From Lachnospiraceae bacterium (GTDB lineage Bacteria > Bacillota_A > Clostridia > Lachnospirales > Lachnospiraceae), in contig JAEEWS010000012.1 of the NCBI GenBank assembly GCA_016287765.1, positions 1 through 64,000 of the forward strand: a stretch of 64,000 nt of DNA, written 5' to 3'. Shown one piece after another: positions 25,163-34,925 of the stretch; position 1 is the stretch's first letter; every line of letters starts with the position of its first letter. The notes under the pieces are model-generated. The model was not told where the DNA came from. It did not search any database and worked only from the letters and a program-made list of their open reading frames with translations. A program made the translations under genes and the position numbers.

Positions 25163-27868
25163 TTACTTTGAAAGCGCCTTGATCCTCTCTTCAACCTTAG
25201 CCATCATGCTTCTGTAGTTTTCCAGCTTGCCCTTTTCTTCATTGATCTTGCTTTCCGGCGCTTTAGAGATAAATTTCTCATTTGCAAGCATGCCTTCGCA
25301 GCGCTTTATCTCACCGGTCAGGCGGTCTTTTTCCTTTGCAAGTCTCTCCAGTTCCTTATCAATGTCAACCAACTCGGCAAAAGGAATATAAACAACAGCC
25401 TTGGGTAATACGGCAGAAACCGCATCATCCGCAATGCCTTCTCTGTTTTCTTTTACAATGACCTCTGATGCATATCCCAGTACGGCAAAGAATTTCTTGT
25501 TCTCTTCAAAGATATCTCTGACGCTCTTTTCCGCAGATACCACAAAAACCTCTGCCTTGCGGCCGGGAGCAACATTCATGGAAGTTCTTACATCTCTGAT
25601 ACCCTTTACGGCTTCCTTGATCATCTCAATTGCAGTGACCTTCTTTTCAAAGCTGAATTCATCTCTGTATACAGGCCACTCGGAAACCATTACGGATTCA
25701 TTTTCTTCAAGAATGCCCTCTGCTTCCTTAAGGGTACAGAAGATCTCCTCTGTTACGAAAGGCATGTAAGGATGTAAAAGCTTAAGAGCATCCGTAAGGA
25801 CATGTCTTAAGGTCCACATAGCCGCGATCTTTGAATCTCCGTTATCTCCGTAGAGGCGGGGCTTAACCATCTCAATATACCAGTCGCAGAAATCATCCCA
25901 GATGAAGTCATTGATCTTCTGAGCCGCAACTCCGAGTTCGAAGGCGTCCAGATTCTGAGTAACCTCTTTTATGCAGGTATTGAGTTTGGAAAGGATCCAG
26001 CAATCCGCATCCTCCAGCTTTTTAAGGTCGATATCCGTGCACTTGTGATCCAGACCCGCTTCCTCCATCTGCTTCATGTTCATCATGATAAAACGGGAAG
26101 CATTCCAAACCTTATTTGCAAAGTTTCTGCTTGCCTCTACTCTCTCCCAGTAGAATCGCATGTCATTACCTGGTGCGTTTCCGGTGATAAGAGTAAATCT
26201 CAATGCGTCCGCACCGTACTTGTCTATAACATCAAGAGGATCGATACCGTTGCCCAGTGACTTGCTCATCTTCCTGCCCTGGGAATCTCTTACCAAACCA
26301 TGGAAAAGAACGGTATTGAAAGGCTTTTCACCCATATTCTCGTATCCCGAGAATATCATTCTGATAACCCAGAAAAAGATGATATCGTAACCTGTAACAA
26401 GTACATCCGTAGGATAAAAGTACTTGAGATCTTCGGTCTTTTCAGGCCATCCCAAAGTGGAGAAAGGCCAAAGAGCCGACGAAAACCACGTGTCAAGTGT
26501 ATCAGGATCCTGTGTCAATTTTGTGCCACCGCACTTAGGACACTTGTGAGGTGCATTTTCAGTCTTTTCTACAATTATCTCCCCGCAATCCTCGCAATAA
26601 TAAGCAGGGATCCTGTGACCCCACCAAAGCTGACGTGATATACACCAGTCCTTGATATTATCGGTCCAGTTGTAGTAGGTCTTTTCCATTCTTTCGGGAA
26701 TGAGCTTGATATCTCCGTTCTTAACAGCCTCTACCGCAGGCTTGATAAGCTCATCCATCTTTACGAACCACTGTTTTTTGATCAGAGGTTCTACAGTTGT
26801 CTTACAGCGGTCATGGGTACCTACATTATGGGAATAATCCTCTATGCGCACCAGAAGTCCCATCTCATCCAGTTCTTTTACTATCAGGTCACGGGCTTCA
26901 TATCTGTCCATACCCTTAAACTTGCCGCCGTTTTCATTGATGGTGGCGTCATCGTTAAGGATATTGATCTCGGGAAGGTTATGACGTTTACCTACCTCAA
27001 AGTCGTTAGGATCATGTGCGGGTGTGATCTTAACCACGCCTGTTCCGAAATCCATCTCTACATATGGATCGGCGATGATGGGGATCTTTCTGTCAACAAA
27101 AGGAAGCCATACGAACCTGCCGACTATATCCTTATAGCGATCGTCATCAGGGTTAACCGCAACTGCCGTATCACCCAGCATGGTTTCGGGTCTTGTTGTT
27201 GCAAACTCAAGGAAACGGCTCTTGCTGATGCTGCCGTCATCCTCGATCAAAGGATATTTGATGTGCCAGAAATGTCCTGCCTGATCCTCATATTCAACTT
27301 CCGCATCGGAAATGGAAGTCTTACATACAGGACACCAGTTAACGATCCTTGATCCCTTATAGATCATGCCTTTTTTGTAAAGGTTTACAAATACTTCCTC
27401 GACTGCCTTGTTGCAGCCCTCATCCATTGTAAATCTCTCTCTGTCCCAGTCGCAGGAAGATCCCAGCTTTTTAAGCTGCTCAACGATCCTTCCGCCATAC
27501 TGTGCTCTCCACTCCCAGGCTCTCTTCAGGAAGCCTTCTCTTCCCAGGTCGTGTTTATCTATGCCCTCTTTTTTAAGGGTTTCGATGATCTTTACTTCCG
27601 TAGCGATGGAAGCATGATCGGTGCCGGGCTGCCAAAGAGCGTTATATCCCTGCATTCTCTTGTATCTGATGAGGATATCCTGCATAGTGTTATCAAGAGC
27701 ATGACCCATATGCAGCTGACCTGTGATATTCGGCGGCGGTATAACGATGGTAAAAGGTTTCTTCTTAGGATCCGGCTCCGCATGGAAGTACTTCTTATCG
27801 ATCCATTTTTTGTAAAGTCGATCCTCTATCTGTTTGGGATCGTAATTTTTTTCAAGTTCCTTGTTCAT
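25163..27868 (-). CDS. valS: Valine-tRNA ligase
   Basis: ValRS charges tRNA-Val. The 901-residue length is typical. Visible signatures are PPPNITGQLHMGHALDNT (HIGH-type motif), the editing-domain segment ATTRPETMLGDTAVAVNPDD, KMSKSLGNGIDPLDVIDKYG (KMSKS), and the C-terminal coiled-coil arm (about 835-900, LERLAKEKDRLTGEIKRCEG). A zinc site CPVCK/CPKC type is also present (about 176-180 and 445-448). It is embedded in a run of envelope and unknown genes. Only 62 bp separates it from the gene upstream, too little for a T-box leader. Confidence 0.97.
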   Translation of the reverse strand: MNKELEKNYDPKQIEDRLYKKWIDKKYFHAEPDPKKKPFTIVIPPPNITGQLHMGHALDNTMQDILIRYKRMQGYNALWQPGTDHASIATEVKIIETLKKEGIDKHDLGREGFLKRAWEWRAQYGGRIVEQLKKLGSSCDWDRERFTMDEGCNKAVEEVFVNLYKKGMIYKGSRIVNWCPVCKTSISDAEVEYEDQAGHFWHIKYPLIEDDGSISKSRFLEFATTRPETMLGDTAVAVNPDDDRYKDIVGRFVWLPFVDRKIPIIADPYVEMDFGTGVVKITPAHDPNDFEVGKRHNLPEINILNDDATINENGGKFKGMDRYEARDLIVKELDEMGLLVRIEDYSHNVGTHDRCKTTVEPLIKKQWFVKMDELIKPAVEAVKNGDIKLIPERMEKTYYNWTDNIKDWCISRQLWWGHRIPAYYCEDCGEIIVEKTENAPHKCPKCGGTKLTQDPDTLDTWFSSALWPFSTLGWPEKTEDLKYFYPTDVLVTGYDIIFFWVIRMIFSGYENMGEKPFNTVLFHGLVRDSQGRKMSKSLGNGIDPLDVIDKYGADALRFTLITGNAPGNDMRFYWERVEASRNFANKVWNASRFIMMNMKQMEEAGLDHKCTDIDLKKLEDADCWILSKLNTCIKEVTQNLDAFELGVAAQKINDFIWDDFCDWYIEMVKPRLYGDNGDSKIAAMWTLRHVLTDALKLLHPYMPFVTEEIFCTLKEAEGILEENESVMVSEWPVYRDEFSFEKKVTAIEMIKEAVKGIRDVRTSMNVAPGRKAEVFVVSAEKSVRDIFEENKKFFAVLGYASEVIVKENREGIADDAVSAVLPKAVVYIPFAELVDIDKELERLAKEKDRLTGEIKRCEGMLANEKFISKAPESKINEEKGKLENYRSMMAKVEERIKALSK

Positions 27869-27930
27869 ATATATTTATCCTTTCAAGATTATCTTTCGTA
27901 CCCCTTAAAATTAGTTATTTTAACAAAGGA

Positions 27931-29094
27931 TCACTCATTCGTCAATCCGTACCTCTCCATAACCATGCGGGTTTCGATCTCATATTCCTTGTGCTTGACC
28001 ACAAAGCTCTTAAGAGCCAGTACAGCACTCTTCTTTTGCTGGTTATTGTAGTCTATGGTCTTCCTCAGTTTCTGCCTTCGAACATTCAGCCTGTGTCTGA
28101 CTTCCACCATTTCACCGGCATCCACCAACGCTTCGCACTGATACAGCCATATTCCCGCATCGGCTACACCGCAGGCTTTAAGCCTGTTTTTAAGATCATT
28201 GTCATAAAATTCAATAAGCTGCTCCGCTTTTTTGAATCTTTTTTCTTCTTCCACTATCCTGTTGTACTCCACCCAGTTATACTTCAGATCTTCGGAGCCT
28301 GTGACATGATATTTTTCGCAATTGTAATCCAGCACGTTTGTAACATTCACAAACTTGATCTTTGTCTTATTGATGAGAGTAATGGCTCTTCCAAGCTTTG
28401 CCTCGTTCACCTTAAGGTCTGCCAGGGTCTTTCTGTGGACCAGGAAAAAATACCCGGCACAAAAAGCTCCGAAAAGCACCACCAGTGCAAAGACAAAGGT
28501 CACATCACTTTCGGTCTTTATCCTTGCCACGATCAGGGCTATCAATGCCACTACAATAAAGACTGTGGCCATCACAAGTATTTTTCTGTTAAACTCGGTT
28601 TTCGATATGGCCCCGTTTATCTTTCTGTCCAGTGAATCCCTTTCGTCTTCCAGGACCTTAAGATCCTGCTCCACAAGGCCTTTATACATCTCGTTTTCTC
28701 TTAATTTCTTGATCTCATCCTCTATCCTGTCCTCTTCCTGCTCTATGGCATATCTCTGCGCGACAGTGATCTTGGGAGGAGTGTGCTGCATGGCGAGCCG
28801 TTCTTTGTTGAGATTGATGATCCTGTTGGCGCTTTCGTTGATCTCGCCCCGTTCTTCCTTTCCCACCGCATCAATCTTCTGTATATCGGAAAGATAGCCG
28901 GTCACTACTTCATATTCCTTACGGGATTCAAGTATCTGCTTGTCCGCAGCGGTGATGATCTCGCAATTACTTTCCAAAAAGGCCATCCTGGCCTGTCTGT
29001 CATTAAAAGCACCTTCGGTGATCTTACGGTCATCATTATTCCTCACCGCTTCATTTTTCACTTTTCTTTTTTTAAAAAGATTGAAAAATCCCAT
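27931..29094 (-). CDS. Coiled-coil membrane protein of unknown function
   Basis: The 387-residue product has long charged helices at about 55-165 (heptad-like, EQEEDRIEDEIKKL), two adjoining membrane helices at about 170-215 (ILVMATVFIVVALIALIVAR and FVFALVVLFGAFCAGYFFLV), and a further helical region to the end. There is no signal peptide. Both large parts are probably cytosolic, joined by a hairpin in the membrane, so it could anchor a cytosolic assembly. It is 15 bp downstream of the TPR gene and belongs to the same run as the Hsp70-like and 1195-residue genes. A weak ribosome site (ACGGATC) precedes the ATG. No family recognised. Confidence 0.55.
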   Translation of the reverse strand: MGFFNLFKKRKVKNEAVRNNDDRKITEGAFNDRQARMAFLESNCEIITAADKQILESRKEYEVVTGYLSDIQKIDAVGKEERGEINESANRIINLNKERLAMQHTPPKITVAQRYAIEQEEDRIEDEIKKLRENEMYKGLVEQDLKVLEDERDSLDRKINGAISKTEFNRKILVMATVFIVVALIALIVARIKTESDVTFVFALVVLFGAFCAGYFFLVHRKTLADLKVNEAKLGRAITLINKTKIKFVNVTNVLDYNCEKYHVTGSEDLKYNWVEYNRIVEEEKRFKKAEQLIEFYDNDLKNRLKACGVADAGIWLYQCEALVDAGEMVEVRHRLNVRRQKLRKTIDYNNQQKKSAVLALKSFVVKHKEYEIETRMVMERYGLTNE

Positions 29095-29109
29095 ACTGAT
29101 CCGTTTCCG

Positions 29110-29946
29110 TTATTCGTTGTATTTAATGTATTGTTCTTTCATTTCGTCAGTCATCTTTTTTACGGTTGCGTAAAACTCGGTCACCCGCCCGGTCTTTAAA
29201 AGCCTTTCAGCTTCCCTGAGTTCGTACAGTTCCGCCTCATCCGAAGCTTCCAGTTCCGTGTGCAATACAGCACTGTTCAGCCATGTGGCCGTATCCTCGG
29301 ATATATCATAGACCTCCATTGCCGTCTTGTATTCCTCGTTCTTTTCACCGAACTTAAGAGCCAGAAGATAGGATTTTAAAGACTCCTCCCGATTATTCAT
29401 TTCATAGGCCATCCTGAAGCATTCCGCTGCCCTGTCAAAGCCCTCGGTGTGGAGTAAAGCTATGCCCATATTGTGATATATATCTCCCAGGTTCTCACTG
29501 CTGATGCCAAGGCTTCCAGCATCCTTCACAAGGCTTCTGTAATTAAAAACCGCATTTTTGTAGTTTTCCAGAGCCAGATAACTGTCAGCCTTGTTTTTGA
29601 TCCTGATCCATTTTTCACTGCGCTCGGCTCTTGACAGTTCCTCGGCAAATTCCTCTATCTCTTCCCTTACCAGATAATCGCAGGAGCAAAAGCACACCGT
29701 GGCCAGATCCTTTAAAGGCGCATCCCTTTCTATGCAATCGGCCAGAAGATTTGCCCTTTCCTTAAGCCCCAGTTCTTCATCGATAAAGTTGGGCAGGTCC
29801 CTGTCATAGAGAAAATCCTCGCAAAGTTCCGGATTCTTGATTATGCAATAGCACAGTTCCTCTATGGAATGTATGCTCAGCTTCGAATTCTTCAGCAAAT
29901 ATGATCTTTTTGAATAGTTACCCACGGTAACAATCATCTTGCCCAT
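29110..29946 (-). CDS. TPR-repeat protein, partner of Hsp70-like gene
   Basis: A 278-residue cytosolic protein. The first 40 residues form a small domain (MIVTVGNYSKRSYLLKNSKL, then SIHSIEELCYCIIKNPELCE) and residues about 130-270 contain TPR helices (WIRIKNKADSYLALENYKNA, IYHNMGIALLHTEGFDRAAE, KSYLLALKFGEKNEEYKTAM). ATG at 29946 is chosen since AAAGGA lies nine bases before it; an ATG three codons upstream would be too close to that site. It begins 14 bp after the Hsp70-like gene. TPR proteins commonly serve as Hsp70 co-chaperones, which is the most natural guess for its job. Function not known. Confidence 0.6.
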   Translation of the reverse strand: MGKMIVTVGNYSKRSYLLKNSKLSIHSIEELCYCIIKNPELCEDFLYDRDLPNFIDEELGLKERANLLADCIERDAPLKDLATVCFCSCDYLVREEIEEFAEELSRAERSEKWIRIKNKADSYLALENYKNAVFNYRSLVKDAGSLGISSENLGDIYHNMGIALLHTEGFDRAAECFRMAYEMNNREESLKSYLLALKFGEKNEEYKTAMEVYDISEDTATWLNSAVLHTELEASDEAELYELREAERLLKTGRVTEFYATVKKMTDEMKEQYIKYNE

Positions 29947-29960
29947 ATGTGTCATTCCTT

Positions 29961-31202
29961 TTACAACATTATAGTCTGTTCACACACTCTGTAGCTTGCG
30001 GGATAAAGATCTCCGAAGCCCAGATCTCTCACCTTGATCACCAAGGTTTTGATATCAACAAATCTGACGGTTATTTCAAGCCTGTTGGTCTTGTTCTCCC
30101 TGTGCAAAAGTCCTTCGAGAGGGAAGTTTACGGCCTCTGTCCGGCCGTTTCTCAAGTCCTTTATCCTGAATACTATACGATCCGTATTGTCCGGTATCAG
30201 GTAGATCCTTCCTGCGGCCTTTTCCAGAAGGCATCCGGAACTTATAAGCGGAACCGCATCTATGACCGCATCCTTGTAGCATTCCACGGAAACGCTGTGG
30301 AACACTTCACCGTCACTTAAAAAATCGTCTTTAGTCCTCTCGTTCAATGCCCTGTAACATGCCCCCGAGGAATAAAGATTCTGTCCGGAAAAGATCTTCA
30401 TGCTGGCCGAGGCATATTTTCTCAGGACGTTTTTGATCTTGTCGTCCTCAGCCATCTTTCCGGTAACATACATGCAATTTATGTTTCTGCCCTGTTTCAG
30501 AACAAGACTCACCACATTTTCGAAAGCTTCCGCCTTTTTATCGCTGTCGGAAATATCCCGGATGTTGTTTCCCAGGATTCCGGTATTTTCAAGCCTTTCA
30601 ACATAAGCCGGAAAACCCATTCCCCTGTCGGAAGGATTGTAAAAGCAGACCTCTGTCCCTCCCGTATCCGAATCGATCTCCACTGCCCGCTGCCTTCTTC
30701 GCAGTTCATCGGAACCTATCATGTATCTTAAAAAGGCATTGGCATGATTTATGATAAAGAAACGGTCTCTTTCAAATCCAAGCTTGATCAGGGCTTCTCC
30801 GATCCTTCTCTCATCCCCCGGATTCATTCTTTCACCGGTAACGCATATTCTTAAGAAAGATGCACCGGCAAAGCATTTCCTTACGGAACTCAGGACGTCT
30901 CCGATAAAGCCCGCCAAAAGATCCGTAGCATCGTATTCACGGCCGTTCACTTCCACCTTTTCTTTTACGTTCTGCCCATAAAGCAGGGACACTCCGTTGC
31001 AGCCGTCACAAATGCTCCGGGCTATCCCCTCGTGTCCGGCTATATAAGTCCCGTCCTTCAATGGCACCACAAAAAGAGGTATACGTTCGCCATCCGATTT
31101 CCCCGGTACCGAAAAGCTTTTGGTGGAGTGCTCTTCCTCGTTCCAAAGGCCTATATATACCTCTTTTTCATAAAAATCCATTCCAAGTACTAATGAAGCC
31201 AT
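29961..31202 (-). CDS. Hsp70/actin-superfamily protein (DUF5716-like)
   Basis: A 413-residue protein that aligns by eye with Hsp70 along its length. Residues 4-20 (LVLGMDFYEKEVYIGLW) fit the phosphate-1 strand pair. Residues 117-160 (ICVTGERMNPGDERRIGEAL, then FFIINHANAFLRYM) match the Hsp70 VPAYFND...EPTAAALAYG region. Residues 164-174 (EIDSDTGGTEV) fit phosphate-2 (DLGGGTFDV), 234-255 fits the adenosine loop without its GG pair, and 263-276 (QNLYSSGACYRAL) fits the PDEAVAYGAA segment. The last 80 residues are a beta domain ending LGFGDLYPAS. Nucleotide-binding residues are partly altered, so it may bind ATP weakly. I recall this as a Lachnospiraceae DUF5716-type family; unverified. Confidence 0.7.
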   Translation of the reverse strand: MASLVLGMDFYEKEVYIGLWNEEEHSTKSFSVPGKSDGERIPLFVVPLKDGTYIAGHEGIARSICDGCNGVSLLYGQNVKEKVEVNGREYDATDLLAGFIGDVLSSVRKCFAGASFLRICVTGERMNPGDERRIGEALIKLGFERDRFFIINHANAFLRYMIGSDELRRRQRAVEIDSDTGGTEVCFYNPSDRGMGFPAYVERLENTGILGNNIRDISDSDKKAEAFENVVSLVLKQGRNINCMYVTGKMAEDDKIKNVLRKYASASMKIFSGQNLYSSGACYRALNERTKDDFLSDGEVFHSVSVECYKDAVIDAVPLISSGCLLEKAAGRIYLIPDNTDRIVFRIKDLRNGRTEAVNFPLEGLLHRENKTNRLEITVRFVDIKTLVIKVRDLGFGDLYPASYRVCEQTIML

Positions 31203-31223
31203 CTCTTAACCCCTGAATCATGA

Positions 31224-34200
31224 TCACAACGGTTTAAAATGCCTCTTTATGGCATATTCCGTCAGGTAATACTGCTCAAGATACTGCAGTACCGTCTTGT
31301 CATCCTTAAGTTCCGCCGCGATCAAAATATTGTTTATCTTGTTATACTTCGTGCCCGTTCCTCCGCCTATGGAATCCTCAAGATAAGTGATAGATCTGCT
31401 TTCGGTGATCTCCTCACCCTCACCGTCGGACTCAGTGATGAAGTATTGAAGCACTTCCCCGTAGAAAAGTATAAATTCTTTGGTAAATATACCGTATCCC
31501 ACATCGGGCATTACTTCCACCGCAAATTCCTTGCCCTTGTCATAAGAATAGTGGATATACACCACCTTTTTGGGATTGGTCCTGTATTCTATATAACATC
31601 TCTCCAAAAGGCTCTCCGGCAGGGAAAGCTTGTTCGAAAAATCCTTAAAGAAAGCATAGAATACTTTTTTCTGAAGGAGCTGTCTTATGTGAGAATCCGC
31701 AAATTCTTTTTCATCAGCGGTAAGATACTCCTTTTCGCTGTAATACTTTAAAAGTGCCAGTATGCCTATCCTGCTGTTTTCAAGGGAAGGATCGTTTCTT
31801 AATACCTCAAAAAATTCTCCTTCCGTCAATCTTCCGCACACAAAATATTTATATGCCGTATATGAGATGAAAGCTCTTACCAGCTTCCTGTTATTATTCT
31901 TGTAATAGTAACTCTTAAATACGGAAAATGTGTTTTCAACATAGCTTTCCGTAAATAAGATCTGAGCCAGGAGGTTTTCTTCCAGTTTTAAAGTATCGAT
32001 GTTTGCTTCCTTGGCCGCATTCCAGATCTCATACATTTCAAGAGTCGTGCCGTTGAAATTGTCTACTATATACTTTAAAAGCCTGTCATCAACGGAACCG
32101 TTTCTGAAAGCGAAATGACTCATGGCCACTATGCTGTCCTTGTCCTTTTCGCTGTTCTTGCCGTCAATGGCATTAAGGCAAAGCTTAGACAGTCTCTTAA
32201 TTGACAGTTTTTCACAGCCAAACTCGTTTACATACTCTATGACCTTATCATACATTCCTCTCACGATCATGAGCTCGATCACCCTGTTACGGTTTTCTGC
32301 ATCCAGCATGGTGACATTCACGTCCATGAGATAGGCCTCAAGAAGCTCGCCCTCATAGTTGTCATAGTAATATTCCGCCAGTTTAAAACAGCACATGTTG
32401 GCCATTTCGGGCTTAAGCGTTCTAATGCCGGAGATCTGTTTGAGCAGAGATATATAGGAATCCTCACTCTGATTGTATCTCTGATTCTTCTCCCACATGT
32501 ACAATAATAACCTGGGATTGTTTGCCCCCGCATCATAACAGTCCGCAAGGATATCCTGCATATGAAGATATCTGGTGCATTTTCCTCCGTCCCTGAGCAG
32601 ATACCGGTTGCCTTCCTTATCCTCCAGCCAACAGGTGCAGGATTCGGTATAAAGCATCACATCCGCACAATTGTTGTTTATAGGATATCTGTTTTCCTCT
32701 TTTTCCTGACTGTTGGTCACCAATACATGTGTAAAAGAACCGTTGGGTATTTCCACGCGATAGGTAAAAAGCACGTCGGGAACACAGTTTACAAGATCGC
32801 TGTCCAGCATATTTCTGTTCAGCACATCCGCATATATTACGGCAAGATTTTTATTTATCTTTCTGTTTTTAAGAGAATTGACCGCGAACTGCTCGATGTT
32901 CTTTAAGTAGGCTCTGTATATGGCTTTGTTTTCCTCTTTGTCCCTTACTGCGGTTGCGTACAGGATAGCCATTCTGTCTTCCGGCAATACGGAATTGTAT
33001 CCGAAATACAAAAGCACCGGCTGATCGATGGGCTCGTTGCAGTCCTCTCCGTAAGTGAACATGTAGTACTCAAATATATTGGTAAGACTGAGCTGTGCCT
33101 CCACAGCATCTTTAAAATAAACGTGGTATTTGGAGTCTCTCAGATCCAGATATACGATCTTGTTGCATATGGCTGTGAGCAGATCCTTGTCACTACTTTC
33201 CTCGTATAATTTTCTTAAAACCTTGAGCTGAAGCGCATCGCAGTTTTCGTTGCCACGGCAGCGATAAACAAATTCCGTGAGGACCTGCTCCGTCATCATG
33301 TTGTAATCCATCATGAAAAGCACTATCCGGCATTCGGTTTTTCCGGCTTTTCCCAAAAGTCTGGGATCATTCCTGACCATTATTCCTGCTTCGCTTAAAA
33401 GCAGAGAACTGTTGTTTCCGGTCTCCAGCAATTCTGTAACATATTCAAATCTGCGCTTATAATTCTCCCTCAGTGCAGGGCTTAAATGCATGTACATAAG
33501 GAGTAAAAGCGCATCACTGTGATCGGATTCATAGGCTGCCCTGATGACATCGGAATTTGCTTTTCTTATGTCCGGAGTGCCTATCATAAGAGCTTCTATA
33601 AAGAGGATGATAAGATACAGATACCTGTCTTCCGACTCATATCTGTTCTTTTTAAGAAGCATCATGGACATGATCTCTTCCTTAAGGGGCGAATTGTCCT
33701 CAAATACTGTAAGGTAGGCTCTGTATATGGGCAGGATCTCTTTAAGTCTTACTGTTGTTTTTTCCTCTTCTTCGGCATATTCCTTATCCAGATAATGCTC
33801 CAGTGTCTCTGTGAGCTTTATGGATTCTGTCAGAAACACGGGAAGTTCCATTCTTCCGCATCTGTATCCCACCAGATGATCTGCCAGGCTAAGTACGTAC
33901 CTTTTAACAGTCCGATCCCTCTGCTTCTTTTTTTCGTTCTTATCAATGACCTTGCAGGTCAAGGGTATCTTTACTTCGTGGAGCGCGTTGTATATCTTTA
34001 TCTCCCCAAATCTTGTACCGGGGCCTTTACCTTCAAGATCCGTAATTATCCTGAGTTCAAAGCGGCCGTTTACAAAATCCGAATTTTCGATCACAGTTTT
34101 CGATGGGGTAACAAAATCTGCGGAAACTTCAACGTGAAGTCTAAGATAACCCCAGGAGTTTTTGGTGATGAGGATCTTGTCCATAAAGCTTATGGCTTCT

Positions 34201-34811
34201 GTTTCCGTGGATATCTCCGAAGTACCAACGAAGAAAGAACATTCTGCTTTCTTTTTGCGGGAAAACAGGAATTCCTCAAGAGCCATATTCCTGTCAGGAG
34301 ATGCTTTAAGCGTCTCATAGACGCACTTCAGCGATTCATCATTTTTAATAACGGCATCATAAAAGGGTTTGCTGTCGAAAAGCTCCAGAGCTTCATTCCA
34401 ATTGGCCTGAGCAAGACTCTGAAAGCTGAAGAAATTGTTGATCCTTCCGATGGAACTGCTACAGGTAGTTCCCAGAACGGAAACGTAAAAGGGTAACTGG
34501 CGTTCGCCGCAATCGCTTACGATATTGATCCGGCCTTCGGTCCTTTCTCCCTGTTCCATGTGTGTACAATTGACACTGAATAAAATTTCATTGGAAGTCC
34601 CGCTGAAGCTTTCAGTTTTAAGCTTAAGCACATTGGATGAACTGTAGATGACTCCCTTCATCTGGGTATTGGCAGAATTGGAGATTACAAAAGAACCGCT
34701 CTGAACCTCCCCTGCGCTTACAAAAAGACTCAATGCATCATGGGAAAGAACTATCTCCGGTTGTTCGTACTCGAATATTCCTTTCGAAAGTCTCTCGATC
34801 TTTTCCTTCAT
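31224..34811 (-). CDS. Giant beta-sandwich/helical-repeat protein (DUF5717-like)
   Basis: At 1195 residues this is the longest protein in the window. Residues about 15-120 and 185-285 look like two Ig-like or ASH-type beta sandwiches (LSLFVSAGEVQSGSFVISNS; SADFVTPSKTVIENSDF). The remainder is a long array of helical repeats, TPR-like in places (LCLNAIDGKNSEKD, LYLIILFIEALMIGT), with no signal peptide and no membrane helix. It resembles a cytosolic scaffold. ATG at 34811 is used; a GTG four codons upstream overlaps the weak site GTGGGGT. It lies 21 bp before the Hsp70-like gene and heads the run. I recall the family as DUF5717, found beside DUF5716 in Lachnospiraceae; unverified. Function unknown. 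Confidence 0.7.
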   Translation of the reverse strand: MKEKIERLSKGIFEYEQPEIVLSHDALSLFVSAGEVQSGSFVISNSANTQMKGVIYSSSNVLKLKTESFSGTSNEILFSVNCTHMEQGERTEGRINIVSDCGERQLPFYVSVLGTTCSSSIGRINNFFSFQSLAQANWNEALELFDSKPFYDAVIKNDESLKCVYETLKASPDRNMALEEFLFSRKKKAECSFFVGTSEISTETEAISFMDKILITKNSWGYLRLHVEVSADFVTPSKTVIENSDFVNGRFELRIITDLEGKGPGTRFGEIKIYNALHEVKIPLTCKVIDKNEKKKQRDRTVKRYVLSLADHLVGYRCGRMELPVFLTESIKLTETLEHYLDKEYAEEEEKTTVRLKEILPIYRAYLTVFEDNSPLKEEIMSMMLLKKNRYESEDRYLYLIILFIEALMIGTPDIRKANSDVIRAAYESDHSDALLLLMYMHLSPALRENYKRRFEYVTELLETGNNSSLLLSEAGIMVRNDPRLLGKAGKTECRIVLFMMDYNMMTEQVLTEFVYRCRGNENCDALQLKVLRKLYEESSDKDLLTAICNKIVYLDLRDSKYHVYFKDAVEAQLSLTNIFEYYMFTYGEDCNEPIDQPVLLYFGYNSVLPEDRMAILYATAVRDKEENKAIYRAYLKNIEQFAVNSLKNRKINKNLAVIYADVLNRNMLDSDLVNCVPDVLFTYRVEIPNGSFTHVLVTNSQEKEENRYPINNNCADVMLYTESCTCWLEDKEGNRYLLRDGGKCTRYLHMQDILADCYDAGANNPRLLLYMWEKNQRYNQSEDSYISLLKQISGIRTLKPEMANMCCFKLAEYYYDNYEGELLEAYLMDVNVTMLDAENRNRVIELMIVRGMYDKVIEYVNEFGCEKLSIKRLSKLCLNAIDGKNSEKDKDSIVAMSHFAFRNGSVDDRLLKYIVDNFNGTTLEMYEIWNAAKEANIDTLKLEENLLAQILFTESYVENTFSVFKSYYYKNNNRKLVRAFISYTAYKYFVCGRLTEGEFFEVLRNDPSLENSRIGILALLKYYSEKEYLTADEKEFADSHIRQLLQKKVFYAFFKDFSNKLSLPESLLERCYIEYRTNPKKVVYIHYSYDKGKEFAVEVMPDVGYGIFTKEFILFYGEVLQYFITESDGEGEEITESRSITYLEDSIGGGTGTKYNKINNILIAAELKDDKTVLQYLEQYYLTEYAIKRHFKPL

Positions 34812-34834
34812 AATACCCCACACACAATTTTAAA

Positions 34835-34866
34835 GTTACCGGAACGACATATCACGTTCCGGTAAC
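34835..34866 (-). terminator. Strong hairpin between 34926 gene and the DUF5717-like gene
   Basis: GTTACCGGAACG (34835-34846) pairs perfectly with CGTTCCGGTAAC (34855-34866) around an eight-base loop. The minus-strand tail is TTTAAAATT, only moderately T-rich. It ends 23 bp before the next ATG, so it may be a terminator or a leader hairpin controlling the long operon that follows. Confidence 0.6.
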
Positions 34867-34925
34867 GCGCATACCTTATTTGTAAATGACCGTATTTTAG
34901 GTCTCTATATTGCTCCGCCCTATTA

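Noticed and set aside
27869..27930. T-box leader before valS
   Set aside because: Only 62 bp, AT-rich, and no T-box sequence or specifier stem could be seen.
33519..34496. Long plus-strand frame opposite the 1195-residue gene
   Set aside because: Antisense to a well-formed gene with strong neighbours, rich in Phe/Tyr/Cys as expected for reverse frames of Lys/Glu-rich coding DNA.
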